Positions 12,424 through 24,793 of a DNA stretch of 64,000 nt are shown here, one piece after another; positions within the stretch are counted from its first letter, which is position 1, and every line of letters starts with the position of its first letter. The position numbers and the translations under genes were made by a program. Origin of the DNA: Lomentospora prolificans (lineage: Eukaryota; Ascomycota; Sordariomycetes; Microascales; Microascaceae); assembly GCA_029532625.1 (NCBI GenBank), contig JARFXM010000011.1:1612001-1676000 (forward strand), written 5' to 3'. The notes beneath the pieces are model-generated. The model was not told the origin of the DNA. It was given only the letters and a program-made list of their open reading frames with translations, and ran no database searches.

Positions 12424-14234
12424 ATGAAAGCCATGAAGAGCATGGGGATGAACAAGATGCTTGGCACCATCAAGCGGAGAGCCACTTCCAGTACGTCAAC
12501 CTCCATCGCTTCCGCTGAAACAATGTCGCTAACTATGGCTTGTGTCCCTCTATCGCAGCTATCTCCGGACTTGATGGTATCTCAGGACCACAAGGCGACA
12601 GCCCGGAGGCCATGGCCTTCCAAGGTGTGGTATGTGAACTCTGTTCTTGAGACATCGCCGCCTTTTCGCGGCACATCTCGAGTCTGCGCTGATACCATGG
12701 TCTTTATCAACCCCCTAGAAACAATTCTGCTCCGGCGGCAGCTCCTCCAATGGCCAAGTACGAGGCCCCCCCCTCCCCCTATTTCCGAGATACGGCATGA
12801 ACTCACAGACTAACTCGATGCTCCATCGCAGGCTGGCGACGAGGTACTCTATCTCCCTACTATTGTCGATGCCGCCGAATCCTCTCCCGCGGCTGCAGCC
12901 GAGTGCGCCAGGTTGATCCGCAAGTTCCTCTCCCGCGAGAACATAGCCCGCCCCTCGCTACAGTACAACGCCATCATGTTGATGCGCATCCTTACCGATA
13001 ACCCCAACGTCACCACCTTTACCCGCAACTTTGACAAGAAGTTTGTCGACACCGTCAAGGACCTCCTCAAATACGCCAAGGATCCCAGCGTTCGCACTAT
13101 CCTCGTCGAGACTCTTGACTCCTTCGAGTACACAAAGTCCTATGATGAAGGGCTGGCGCTGATAATTGACATGTGGAAGAAGGATAAGGCCAAGACGTAC
13201 AAGAACTACGGCGTACGTTATACCCTGTCCCCTCTTAGGACATTCTCGAGCGGTCACGTCGCATAGATCCAGGACGCCACTTGTGAATTTGCAGCTAATG
13301 AGACACCCAGTTACCGTCGACCCCGCAACAGCTTACGCCCCGAACTCTCAATGCTCCCGCTTTCCAACCTGTCCCTCAAGACAGCCACTTCAACAACTCC
13401 CACTCTGGCCACCGCTCCTCCCGTCTGCCCGATGCTGTACAACTCGCCGCGCGTCTCGAAGAGGCGCGCACCTCTGCCAAGCTTCTCACCCAGGTAGTCT
13501 CCAACGCCGAACCCCGCGAACTTCTCGAGAACGATCTTGTCAAAGAGTTTTCCGGTCGCTGTCAGCGCGCGTCTCGTTCGATACAGGGTTACATGACGGC
13601 CGAGAACCCTGCGCCAGACAATGATACGATGGAGTCTCTGATTGACACCAACGAGCAGCTCCAGAGCGCGCTCAATATACACCAGCGCGCCGTGCTCAGC
13701 GCGAAGAAGCAGCTGGGCATAACCGCGACAAACTCACCGCCGCAACCAGCGACACCGAGCCCGGACACGCCCCTTGTGTCAGAGGCGAACAAGGCGTGGC
13801 CAAACAGTAGTGGTACCGCCAGCGGTGGTGGCAGTGGCAGTGGCAGTGGTGGTCAGTCGACACAAGGCTTCTCACTGTCAGATGGCGCGCCTCTGCCACC
13901 ACCCAAAGATACCAAAGGGAAGGGCTCTGTGACGCCGTACGCCGAAGAAACTCAGGATCCCTTTGCAGACCCTCAAGAAGATGCCCAGGTCGGAGCGCCT
14001 AGCTTAAGCCACAAGGCGTCTCTCGCGGGTGATGACCTCATGAAACTCAATACTTTCCACGTCGACTTTGACAAGTACGCGCCCTCCGGGTCCGCTGGCG
14101 GGTCCGGGTCCGGCTCTGGTGGCCAAGCGACAGGCAAAGGGCGCGAGACAGATGCGACAGACGACGATGACATTTACGACTCGGCGCCGAGACAAAAGGC
14201 CGGCGAGGGAAGCAGAAGTTCGGCGAGGTATTAA
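12424..14234 (+). CDS. VHS-GAT domain protein, Lsb5-like endocytic adaptor
   Basis: The protein resembles budding yeast Lsb5, a VHS-GAT adaptor that links ubiquitinated cargo, Arf-type GTPases and the actin-based endocytic machinery. Five exons join in frame: 12424-12490, 12559-12629, 12719-12757, 12832-13212 and 13311-14234, giving 493 residues. The 39-nt third exon is short but keeps the frame and has normal splice sites. A VHS domain spans about residues 15-185 (core LPTIVDAAESSPAAAAECAR). A GAT three-helix region lies at about 225-320. The C-terminal third is disordered, with two similar Gly/Ser runs (GGGSGSGSGGQ and GGSGSGSGGQ) and a DPF motif of the kind bound by endocytic adaptors. Introns are 68-98 nt. 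The first ATG of a cluster of four in-frame ATGs was chosen; later ones would lose only a few residues. Family assignment is firm, the Lsb5 equivalence is inferred. Confidence 0.88.
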
Positions 14235-17170
14235 GGAAGCATCGTCGGGTGGACGTGGAACTTTGGCCAGGATAGTAGACAAGGAGTTGGGAAATAGTCA
14301 CCAATGTGTTGCAGGAGAGAGCAGAGAGGGGTTTCTTGGGTTTTCTTTATCTCATATCCCATCACGTCCTTTGTTTCATTTCATTTTTTTCTCCCTCTTA
14401 ATGGAACCCTAGAGTTTATACTCCATAATGGAAGCGAAGTTGCTTTTCTTACTTAGCCTGGCGGTGCACATGGCCGGTTGGATTCCCGACACTGAGGATC
14501 GGCAGTCTTGACGCGTGGCGTACGTGCGTAAGTGTGGTGTATTTGCATGATGAAAATGGGAGCTGTGACAAGTAGAGGTCGGGTATCGTCTATTAGTCAA
14601 CCAAAGCTCCGAGCTTTGAAGCTCTCGCCAGCTCTTAAAAGCGTATATAAAAGACAGAATATTACGCTGCTCTCTGCACCAAGCGTCAACCATTTCCTCT
14701 AAGCTGATCCCAATAGTCGATCCTTGAACAAGTCTCGCAGCTCGCCTCGCCCATGCTCCCAGCCCCCATCCTGTAGCCCGGTTGCGTCCTTGCACCCACC
14801 CCATATATCACAGCATGACATGCCCATACATAAATACTTACCCCAGCTGGCCAAGCTCTCTTGCGAGCCGTTTCTTTCTTTAATTTTTTTTTTCTTTTTT
14901 TCTTTTAATTTTAAATTTTTATTTTTTTTATTTTTACTTGCAATTTTTTTTTCTTGTCTCTGTTCCTTGCTTTGTGCTTGGCTTTGCTCAATTTTCCGGC
15001 CCCCACTCTCCCACCCCCTGCCTTTTTCTTCCCCCTTGATGCAGGTGAAATCGTTGTGGGGTTGGATCCTTGGCCCCCAAAAGTCACGATGCTCGGGGCA
15101 CCTGTCCCCATTTTCTTTTTTCCCTCTTTATCCCCTTGGTTCTTTAGATTCGGCTAGGGGTTTGCAAGGGTTTGTTCGATCCCGGCTTCCTGGGTCGTCA
15201 GCCACGGAGCAGGATGTTTTTTCTCTTTCCCCTCCTGGTAAGGACTTGCTATAGTGGTTCCCAAGGACCCTGTCTCCGTTCCCTCGAGACCACTCAGAGA
15301 CGAGGCAGAGGGCGAGGGCCAACCCCTGGAACTCCTAGCCAGCAGAAGAAACTACAACCCCCTAACTCTCTCCACAGGCTCTTCTTCCAACCTGTGGGGG
15401 CGCATCTTTGCCACCAATCAGGGCGACCAGAGCAACCCTAGGAATGGGGGTTCTCGCATTTGTATAATATGACAAGTCGAGAACCAAGGCCTTTAGCGGG
15501 CTGAGATAGTCGCCCGGGGTTTCCAGCAACTTTGCGCCCGGTTGTCCGCCTGTTGGAACTAGGCAGTTTCTCTCTTAGCAAGGCGAAACCGGAACGTGGT
15601 TGCGGAGAGGGGAAGTTGTGTAACCCCATAATAACCAGCCTTTATTTTCTCCCCCTTTGGCCTTGTGCGTGTGATGAGTTGTGGAGTTGAACAAGGTCGC
15701 CGTGGCTGGCTGGGTCTTGGTTTCGGGGCGGTGGTAACCTGGACGCGAACCTAATAGCAACCCTTGAGCTTTTGAGAACACTATTACCTCTGTCATAGTT
15801 ATGGCTTCAGGAATGCATCTTTCACATATAGGGGATATATCGGCCACCCTTCTTGCTAGGTTTCCGTAGGCTGCCCTAGTGATGAGAGGATTCTTAAGAC
15901 CGGTCGCTGGCCCCCGGGGTCCTTGGGCTCTAGGGTTAATAGATGGCAACGGAGTGGAGACTATCTTCGCAAATTCCAACTCGACGATGCAAGTTCCACA
16001 GAGCCTTTGGCAACCCTAGTAGCATGCCTGTTTGTTTTCCTCATATGTACGTTAGTTTGTATGATTCGCTTGCGTAAATAGGTTGAAGAATAGCCCGTAT
16101 AAAATTAAGCTTGCAGTGGGCTTCGATCCCCAAATGCAAAGCCCAAGGGGCCCACGTCGCAAAAAGGGAGACCGAGTTGTATCAACAGCTGTTGATTCCA
16201 ACAACTCCCATTCGCAAGGTATAGTCGCGCAGATGCCAAAGGTAGCGCAGCCCGAAGGGAACCAGACCAGCACGGGGGCGGCTAACGGGCGGCTGGCCCA
16301 GAGTGAGCAAACAATAGGCCACTAGGGATGATTACACCGAATCCGGCCTAAGAATAGTGACAAATTCAAGATGACATGTTTCCACGCGGCCAGGTCACCA
16401 AAACAACCAGCACGCAACCGTGAGAGAACAATGAACTAGGCTGGTGTTCATCGACGGTATCAGCCAGCCACGGCCACGCGGCAAAGACTTCTAGCCCGAC
16501 GTCTGCCAAAGCACAGGTTGGAACAAGCAAATAACTCTCCACGGAGGGTCCAGCAAGCGAGGAAGGTACGGCAGCGAGCTGTTGTTACCGGTGTAGGTTT
16601 TCCGTCGCTGGACTCGACAACCTCGGCGCGCTACCGCTAGGTAGGTATTAATATCAGAGGCGACGGGAATATCAGTTCCAGGTATTGTATGTCCCGGAGA
16701 TGTCTTGGGCCTGTTATGGGACCACTTGTGTGCCCCTGATGACCCTCAAGTTAGGCTTGCCCTGAGGATGACTTATCAGCATGACAATGAATAATATTTT
16801 GATAGCAAAAGAAGCAAGTTGGTACTTCCAGTCACTCGGTCTCACACGCGCCAGGGCGCCAGATTATTACAAGACACGTCTCAACAACGAAGCGACAACT
16901 TCTGATGAAGTGAAATGGAAGCCCACGGCGTAGAAAACGCGTCCAGTTTTCACTCCGTTCAGGGTCCAAATGAAAAGTGCCATTCCACAGCGCACCTCCC
17001 AACTTAGGAGCAGATACGCAAGCTTGCGTGGTACCTTGAACCGACGGTGCCGCACCAGCACCGCAGTCCCAAGAGTGTTCCTAGGGACTTCACGGCCGGC
17101 AACGCCAACGACGGGCGCGGCCTTGGCGACGTGATGGCCTTATCCCGGGTTTCCTGCCTCTCTACTGCCT
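14235..17170. other. Intergenic, T-rich downstream region
   Basis: No gene is supported. A long T-rich tract lies at about 14869-14960. A TATA-like TATATAAAAG at about 14644 has no recognisable gene after it. Short open frames at 15575-15979 (minus) and 16083-16325 (plus) start at non-ATG codons and show no motif. A small hairpin around CTTGCA/TGCAAG lies near 16110-16140. Confidence 0.4.
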
Positions 17171-17880
17171 AGGGACGTGCCTGGAGCGTCAGTGTCAATG
17201 CAAAACAAACCAGAGTCTGAGGTACCAAACGATGCCATCTATCCTACCAAGGGCCCTCCCTCGTCCACCGTCTGGGAACTCAATGAGGGGCCTTCAGGGA
17301 GTTATCACCCGCAACTCACGAGTTCGCATTCCCCGAAGGGTCTCTCTCCCCACGAGCCAGCCTTACGCCGATCTACCAACGTTAAGACCCGAGAGCCTGG
17401 GAACCTCTCCACTTGGTGCAAGGCCTAATGCACACGCTCAAAGACCTCCTCCCTTCGGAGACCCCATGCATGCTATTTTCGATGCCGATGCTTAGGGGCC
17501 ACGATCCCGGAAGCGTCGCTAGCCTATGCGGCCCATTCGGCGGCCACCCTCCACCACGACATCCCTGGAGATATTATGGGTATAAGGATTCTGGAGAAGA
17601 TATCCTGGGACAACCCGAACTCGGTCTGGCTTGCCCTCACCGTCAAAATCGCTTTGTTCTCGGGAAGTATAGAATGGCTAGTCGGGTAGTGTCTAATGCA
17701 GATGAAGCGATAGTGAAAAGGGTCAAGGGCACCAAGCCGGTCTCTTGGAAAGGGAATCGATCGATCAGAGAAATCTCGTGCGGTAGCGGTAAACAACGAA
17801 CAGTGGCCTCCTGGCGACACCCTTTTCGACGATAACTTCGCTCGCGGCTTTCTGTCTTAGTCTCGTGCATCAACTACTGC
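17171..17880 (+). other. Overlapping open frames that read like decayed coding DNA
   Basis: All three plus-strand frames are open for 80-140 codons here. One ends in a proline-rich stretch (APNAHAQ-like, near 17400-17495). Another, from about 17428 to 17690, contains ILEKISWDNPNSVWLALT and has no ATG at its start. The third runs 17413-17835. None has splice sites that give a full gene. I cannot name a family; a broken old gene or chance are both possible. Confidence 0.2.
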
Positions 17881-20800
17881 AAAGATCCATCCGCATACGG
17901 ATTCTCTGCATCGAGTCGACATTTAGTGATGTTTGAGGGATGAATCAATGCAGGATACGATAATACAACGACATAGGAAAAAAAAAAAGAGGGAGGTTAA
18001 TTCGAAAAATCAGAGCACCAAAAACGGGCTCTTTTCACGCGACAAGAAGTCATAAATAACAACCAAAACATGCCAGTGTTTGCGCCTCGCTGGAAACACT
18101 AATTTACCTTTCTGCTTTACCTTTCCTCATAGGTAGGATGAAATCCGAGTCAAAACTAATCTAGTTTTGGCGCTTTTTGGTCGGACAAAACGCAAGATGG
18201 TCTTAATAAAGTCTAAGACACAACTCTCGGACATCCATAGAATCTCCGTTCCCACGGCTAGAGCGTGCCATATCTGACGAACGAAAGGGACCCATCTTCC
18301 TCCGTCCAAGTCTGTATGCTCTATCTTGGAAGAATCGGACTCCGGCTTGGGAACTCCCAAAGAAGTAGGGGAAAAACGGCCACATGACGCTTGTCACGAA
18401 TGTTACAGGCAATTCCGAGAGCCGGGGCTTATTTCACCGGATCAAGTGCGAATAGTTCCAAAAAAGCGCGGCAACAAGGTTCAACTAACCTGTCAGCGGA
18501 CTTGACTGGGCAGTGAAGCCATTGCTTCTCTCGTTCCCGCTCCATCCCGTCTTCTTGATGTACCCCCTTTTCCCATTCTTCTTGCTCTGCCACCGAAAGA
18601 AGGGGGATCCAGATCGAAGCTCTGCTAAATTAGCACACACGCACACACGTTCCCCCCCAAGGCGCCCAAGGAGGCACGCGAGTTATGGAGAGCGGAGATC
18701 AGGGCAACCCCGATACTGTTTCCCTCCATGGTAATTGTGGCGCCGGACTTTTTGTCGCCCTCCCTTCTAGGGCATCCTTTCGAATAACGAAAACGAAGGC
18801 GTCAGTGCCCGCTCTCCGACCGGCGTAGTTTCACCTTGGCACGATAGTGTGGAAAAGAATAGAAACCGTCGAGTCTCATTGCCTCTTCCCCTTTCTCCGA
18901 TTCCAAGGACATCAGACGCGTCTCCCTGAGCCCGTCTCGAAGCCCTGAGCCTTGGTGGAGAAGGAGATCCGCAATCCTCTTTGTTAACGCAATCTGCGGT
19001 CTCTCTCGGCTCACACTTTAGGAAATAGAAAGGGAGGGCGGGGGGGCGAAGGAAAGACGAAGGAGGAATGGACCGTCGCCAAACCGTGTACCCTACCTAG
19101 CGTCTTTGAAGCCGCCTTTCCCCTTGCAAGTCAAAACCACGGACTCGCCCAGCACTTCCTTATTTCTCTCTATTTGTCGGTGAGCCGGGAGAGACCTAGA
19201 AGAACCAGATTAGCGAATCAAGACTTGCGAGGTCACTGTATTCTGTGCCGTGAGAGCTCCAGTGTCGTTTGGCGCCATGGCAAGCGCAGGAAACGCAAGT
19301 GCCGCTCAATTTCCCCCAAAGTATGACCGACCTTTCCTTGGCTGTTGGGCTTTCACTTCCCTCTCACGTAGAAATCCATTGCCCATTTCCCATTGGTATA
19401 CACCTCCCATTCCTCTTTCTCCTCAGACTTCCTTCCTGCGGACCAGTCAGCAAGCATTATGCCCTTTCCCCCCTTCGACGGGTACAGGCCATGTCACCTT
19501 GCGATTTCCCTTGACCCGTCGGCTTCAGGCCGTTGGTGAGGTAAAAGAGAAGTATAGCCCGGTGTACCGCCAGCTTCCCACAGGGTCGCGACCAAACCAA
19601 AAGAACCGGATAGCATGGATATCCCTCCTTTGCCAACCCTCCTAATCCATCTCCGCCTGACTCTCTTCCACCCCCAATCTCGCTACTTGCCAACGCAAGA
19701 ACATTAATAACAATTTGATGGGCTGAAAACCCAATTCAAGCTGGGCTCTTTCTCTCAGCCCAATCGGAATCCAAGCACCTGACTATGAACAGATGCGGTT
19801 CCTTTCGTGAATGTCTTGCATAGGTGCCTCTCGTCTCTTACTCCCTCCCCCTTAGACGCCCCTCCTTCACACCCATCACCGCCATCTGTTTACCTGCACG
19901 CCGGCCTGCGTCAGTCACATTTTAACTCTCTCTCTTACCTCCTTCTCAGGGTTTTCTGGCAGTACCGACCTTGGGACCAAAGAATAAACCGGGCCTCCGA
20001 GGGCCCTCACGGCAAAAGAGCGCAGATCCCATTTCCGCCCATCACACGTCTAGTAGGCGTTGATCCACTTCAGATCACCGGTGCCCAGAGGGGCTTCCTT
20101 CACCACTCGTTGGCTCGCTGATCGAATTTAGTGCAGGTTCTTCCATATCAAATACATGAGCGTGTTTCTAAGAAGCTGGGCCGTGCCTTTTTCGTTGGGG
20201 CACTATTTTCGTTATCCCACACGCCCCTCGCTCTCGTTCTCCTCTTTTCCCAGGGCTCTAACCGTATTGAACTCCCCAAAACCCGATCTAATGCTCGACG
20301 GTCTTGTATAGTGTACCTGGCGCTCGGGGCTTTAGGGGGGGCTTCCTATCATAGTCCCGGTCGCAATAACCGCAATCACTAGTCGACTACTCGCAGGTAG
20401 AGGTGAAGACGGATGCGCTACACTAACCGAACTCTTTCCTTGTTTCGAGTTCCCGAGTCACTTCGTTCTGTCGTTCGGAGTGCCTTCTGATTGGGACTTT
20501 CAGGACCTAGTCAGCTCTCCCCATCTCGCTATCTCTCGGGCCCGATCTCTCATTATCCAATTCCCCCACCCCGGGGGGTTATAAGCTGTCAATGGAAGCG
20601 AGCGTTGCAAATAGGCCCTTCCTCCTTGGGGGTCAAGCGCAGTGTGCTAAGCCCAAGCCCAAGCCGATGCCGCGTTTCCACTGCTTGTTTCACTATGTAC
20701 TCGCTTAGTTCCTGTCCTCGCTCGTCGAAATCTCATCCTACATATGGCATCCTTTCGAAGTAAAAGTCGTCTTAACTCATTCTTGTTGAATTCTCTTCAT

Positions 20801-23800
20801 CCTAAACGAGTAATTTAGTAACCCACACTACATCTCGGCTCGAACGCTTTTCCAAGCCTTGCGCCGGTTTGCGGAGCTCTGGAGGACGCGGGTTCTACTT
20901 CACTCGTGTATGTCGACTCGGCACACTCGTTTCCTTTAGGGCCAGTAATTTGACAAGGGACAGACTTGGAAACAGGGTGACGGGTTGATCCTCCGCGCCA
21001 CTGAACTGAATTCCCACGCCCCCAAACGGAGAGGGGAAAACACTAATATTCTTTGGCCCCCCATTCTATATGTTACTCTCCCTCGAATGGTATTCCCTCG
21101 CTCCCGAGCATCAGTTTCTCTTGAGTAGTACTACTACTAAAGGGAATGGTTTAATTACTTAGTATGCACGTACCTTGGGCATGGGATCTGGATCCATCCT
21201 CTCTTAACAATAATCCATCTCCCCTTTCCCCTTCATGCATTTTTTGACTGCCTTCTCCCCTCTCCAGCTCAGTATCGCCAATAGCAAGTCTAAGTTACCT
21301 GGGTACCCCCTAACTCGGGTCATCTTACTTGCTCACCCTCGCTCCCTGGAACCGCCCAACATCCCTCTCAACACCCCGTTCGTTGCGACTCTCCCTCCAC
21401 TCTGTTTACCAGCACCTCACCCCTTCCTTCTCTCGTTCCCCCGTAGCTCATTGGAGTATATCTTCTTACAAGCTGCCCAGAAAGAGTAGGCTTTTGATCA
21501 CCGTCTCCTCATCAAAGACAAAAAGACTCACCATTGACATCCGCTCCTCACTCCTCTAAACTTTACCTTGGGCGTCTCCACCACCAGCACGGCCATCCTC
21601 ATCCGTAGATGCCAGCAGTTCAATGCTTAATTCAGGGCCGCCTTTTAAGTAGAATACAGAGCAAACCGACCTAAGAGACTTGGGTCCCCTCATTCCCTTC
21701 ACCGTTGCTTGTACCCCCCTCTTCCCCTCTTCGAAAACCGGTCGCCGGAAGGCGAGTGTGACACTGTTTACAACGACTGCACTAGTGGCATTGTCCCTCC
21801 CTGGTCTTTCCTAGCCTCCAAGGGTCCAGCCGCCTTCGTTAGCCTACATACTAGAGCTACCTGCCACTACTGCATATTACGAACTACCCGCCAGCCAAAC
21901 CACCAACTACACGCCCCCCAAGGGAACGAGGTACACTCTCCTATATCGCCCCCCCCCCCAACCCCATGGGATCCATCCACGTTCTCTGCCAGCATATACG
22001 TCTCAGTCAACGCTAGAAGGGGGTCACCGACTCCAACGTCCCCACCACACCCAAGGAGCCTGGCCTTTCCCCCTAGTCACCGCCCACAACGGACCGCACC
22101 CTGCTGAAAAGAAACCTTTTCCCACACCTCGGATTTTTAGCAGCAGTTAGTTGGGGAACTGTTCGTCTCTGTCTATCCCGGCTTTCCATCCCTAATGGGC
22201 CGTAGCGTTGTCTCCGCTCATGCATGGCTTTTCACTTTCTCTCCTACATAAAATGGGCGGGGCACATGACATGGCCGCTATTGTAGCATGAAAGCGGGTG
22301 TGATAAAACGCTGACCGTGTGGAGGGGCAGAGTCGGCTGCGTACCATGAACCTTTTGACGCCGATGCCGTTCCCACGATCTCTTGCCGGCTGTTCCAGCC
22401 ACCTACCTAGCTGCCCACCGCCGATTTTGCCCAGCTCAGCCCAAGGCCGGGCCAAACCCTCACAATGTCCAATCCACTGAGAGAAACGACCCCATACGTC
22501 CATCAATATGCATCCCCCGCCCGAACTAGCCAGGCTATCCCGTCCCGCTTTCATGCCCGGGGCTGTTCCTCTCTTCACTTCATCTTCACAATCTCTTCCC
22601 CTCAAATCTCAGTCTTACTATTGAAGGTAGGCAAAAAAGAGAGAAAGGCAAGGAGGGGGTAGGCGCGGAGGTCTTACCTGGGAATAGGTAAGACCAAAGT
22701 ACAGAAACTAACGCGACAAGTTCAAGCTAGAATAGCGTCCTCTAGCGTATCGCAGTGCTGGAACTCGGCCCAGCAAATTCTTCCCTCTTACCCATTCCGT
22801 CCTGTCAAGCATATGACATGCTTTTTTCTGATCTCTTGGGTCTCCCGTGATGGGCTGGGTTTGATGAGCGTTTGCTAAACCTCTCCATAGCGCCTTGTCA
22901 AATTACCTATGATCTAGGATAGGGAGGGAACTGTTAAATAAGGAGGGTAAGGGTAAGAATTGTGGGGTCATCAAAGGGATTCGATAGCAAAATATCCACA
23001 CCAGGGTATTATTCTCGGTCTCTCTCCGCTAGAGAAGTGAAGAGAGCCAGTGATTGACGTACATCTCTATCACTTTAACCCACCTCCCTTGTCTCCCATT
23101 TCACGCGATCTGGGGGCCAAATCTCGAAGGAAAATGGGGCTGAGGAGAAGGAAGTGCAGTCCTAAAGGGAAAGGCCGGGAAACCAGGGAGAGCTTTCATA
23201 AGATGGAAAGTTAAAACGAAAGGGAGATACTAGTTGAACCCAAGTGTAGATCGAACTCGACGTACCTAGGACCGGGAACGGATCATGTATGTGGAAATGT
23301 TGACGTGCACTTGTGTGTTGTACAATACGACCCTGACTCTCCAGGCTGCTATTGCCAAGCTATACAAATATAAGTGGAACAAGTACGCGGTCCTCGGCCA
23401 CTTCCAGCGCATGCTAGCTAAGTGACGGTCTACTCCGCAGTAGCGGCGTCGAGGAAGGAGAAAAAAGCAACATCATAAGGATTCTAAGTTGAGAGCACAG
23501 TCAGAGATGTCAGAGATAAAAACCTAGGTATCTTGTCATCAACACTCATCTAGGCCCTCCGAAGAAAGTTGCATTAAACTTGACACTGGTGGAAGTGCTG
23601 AGAGAAGTGGAACTACACCTGCCCTTTGGCTGTAAAAATAGGCAGAGGTGTGATGCAAGGGTCCCGCACTTCCATACATACACAGTGACAAAGAAGGGGA
23701 GGCAGGAGAAGGGGGTTCAAGAGAGCTAGAGGAGGTACAGCAAGAGGTCAAGTTCTGTTCTTCCTTCAGGAATTGTTGGGTTTACTTGACTGCTTGCTTC

Positions 23801-24793
23801 TTCGTCTCTGCGACTGGCATCTTCGTCCGCAGACACCTCAGACCACCATGGCTAAGTGCCAGCGCGCCAATCTCCGCCAATCCCCTCCCAGACACAGGAT
23901 GATGACTTGAGAAAAATAAAGTCCGCCCCCTTTCACCCCGCCCACCGTTGTGCGCGCGCTGTCCGTCCCGACCAATGAGCCACAATGAAGAAACGGCAAA
24001 CAAGTTTTAGTGCCCAACCGTCATGAGACGAGTAGATTCATTTCAAAAGTATCTCGGGTAGCCAAAATAAGAGAGGTAAAAAAGATAATATAAACAATGA
24101 AAAACGATCGTAACCAACCGTGCGTACAAACTCGGTGCCGTGAGGCAGACAGATCTTCCCGTTTTAATGTTGGCCTGGGGGTGACATAAGAGACTAGAAC
24201 GACTTTCAATCATGAGAAAGGTTGGAAAGCATGAACCCAGACTGAACATCAGAAAAATATCAGCCAAAGACAAGAAACAGTTGTTCAACAACGAAAAAGC
24301 CCGAAAGGGCCGTAGGGCAACAAGTAAGGAACCCCCAAATCACTTGGCCCCCCCGTCCGTAGTCGTCGTAGCAGTAAAAGTCAAACATGACAAGTCTTCC
24401 CCTACAAAGTATTTGCGGCACCCTCCATTCTCCACTCACCTCTTTTGGGGCGTTGTCGATGAATATTCCGTCTCGTCATTGTTGTTTGTTGCCAAACTTC
24501 GCGTCTTTCTACCCCGGATAGGGGAAAACTCATTTTAACTCCGAAGAAACAATAAACTGGACCCAGAGCGCAAGCGTCCTGGACAGACTCGCCAAGCCCG
24601 AGAAAATAAAGGCATCTCGCCGAAAAACACAGTCCGACACAAGGCGGCTAGAAGGAGTAAAATGCAGTCAAGCACGGGAAAGAAAGAAAAAATAATGGGT
24701 ATCGTTCCATTATACCACTCCTTTCGTACAGGGCCTTCACCTTATTAAATGTTACGTTCCGCTTCGATCCCAGACCGAAATCGGTTCCTCCAT
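17881..24793. other. Gene desert before the zinc-cluster gene
   Basis: About 6.9 kb with no supportable gene. The plus strand is pyrimidine-rich over much of 18500-22650, which by itself lengthens open frames. Features seen: a short CA-rich run near 18634-18650, a G-rich patch near 19031-19050, and a C10 run near 21947-21960. No terminal repeats, tRNA or conserved motif were recognised. The right end should include the 3' untranslated region of the minus-strand regulator ending at 24794. Confidence 0.45.

Noticed and set aside
16056..16139. tRNA-like pairing: TTTGTAT can pair with ATGCAAA, with TTCGATC between
   Set aside because: There is no A-box or D-arm, the T-stem is poor and no anticodon arm fits.
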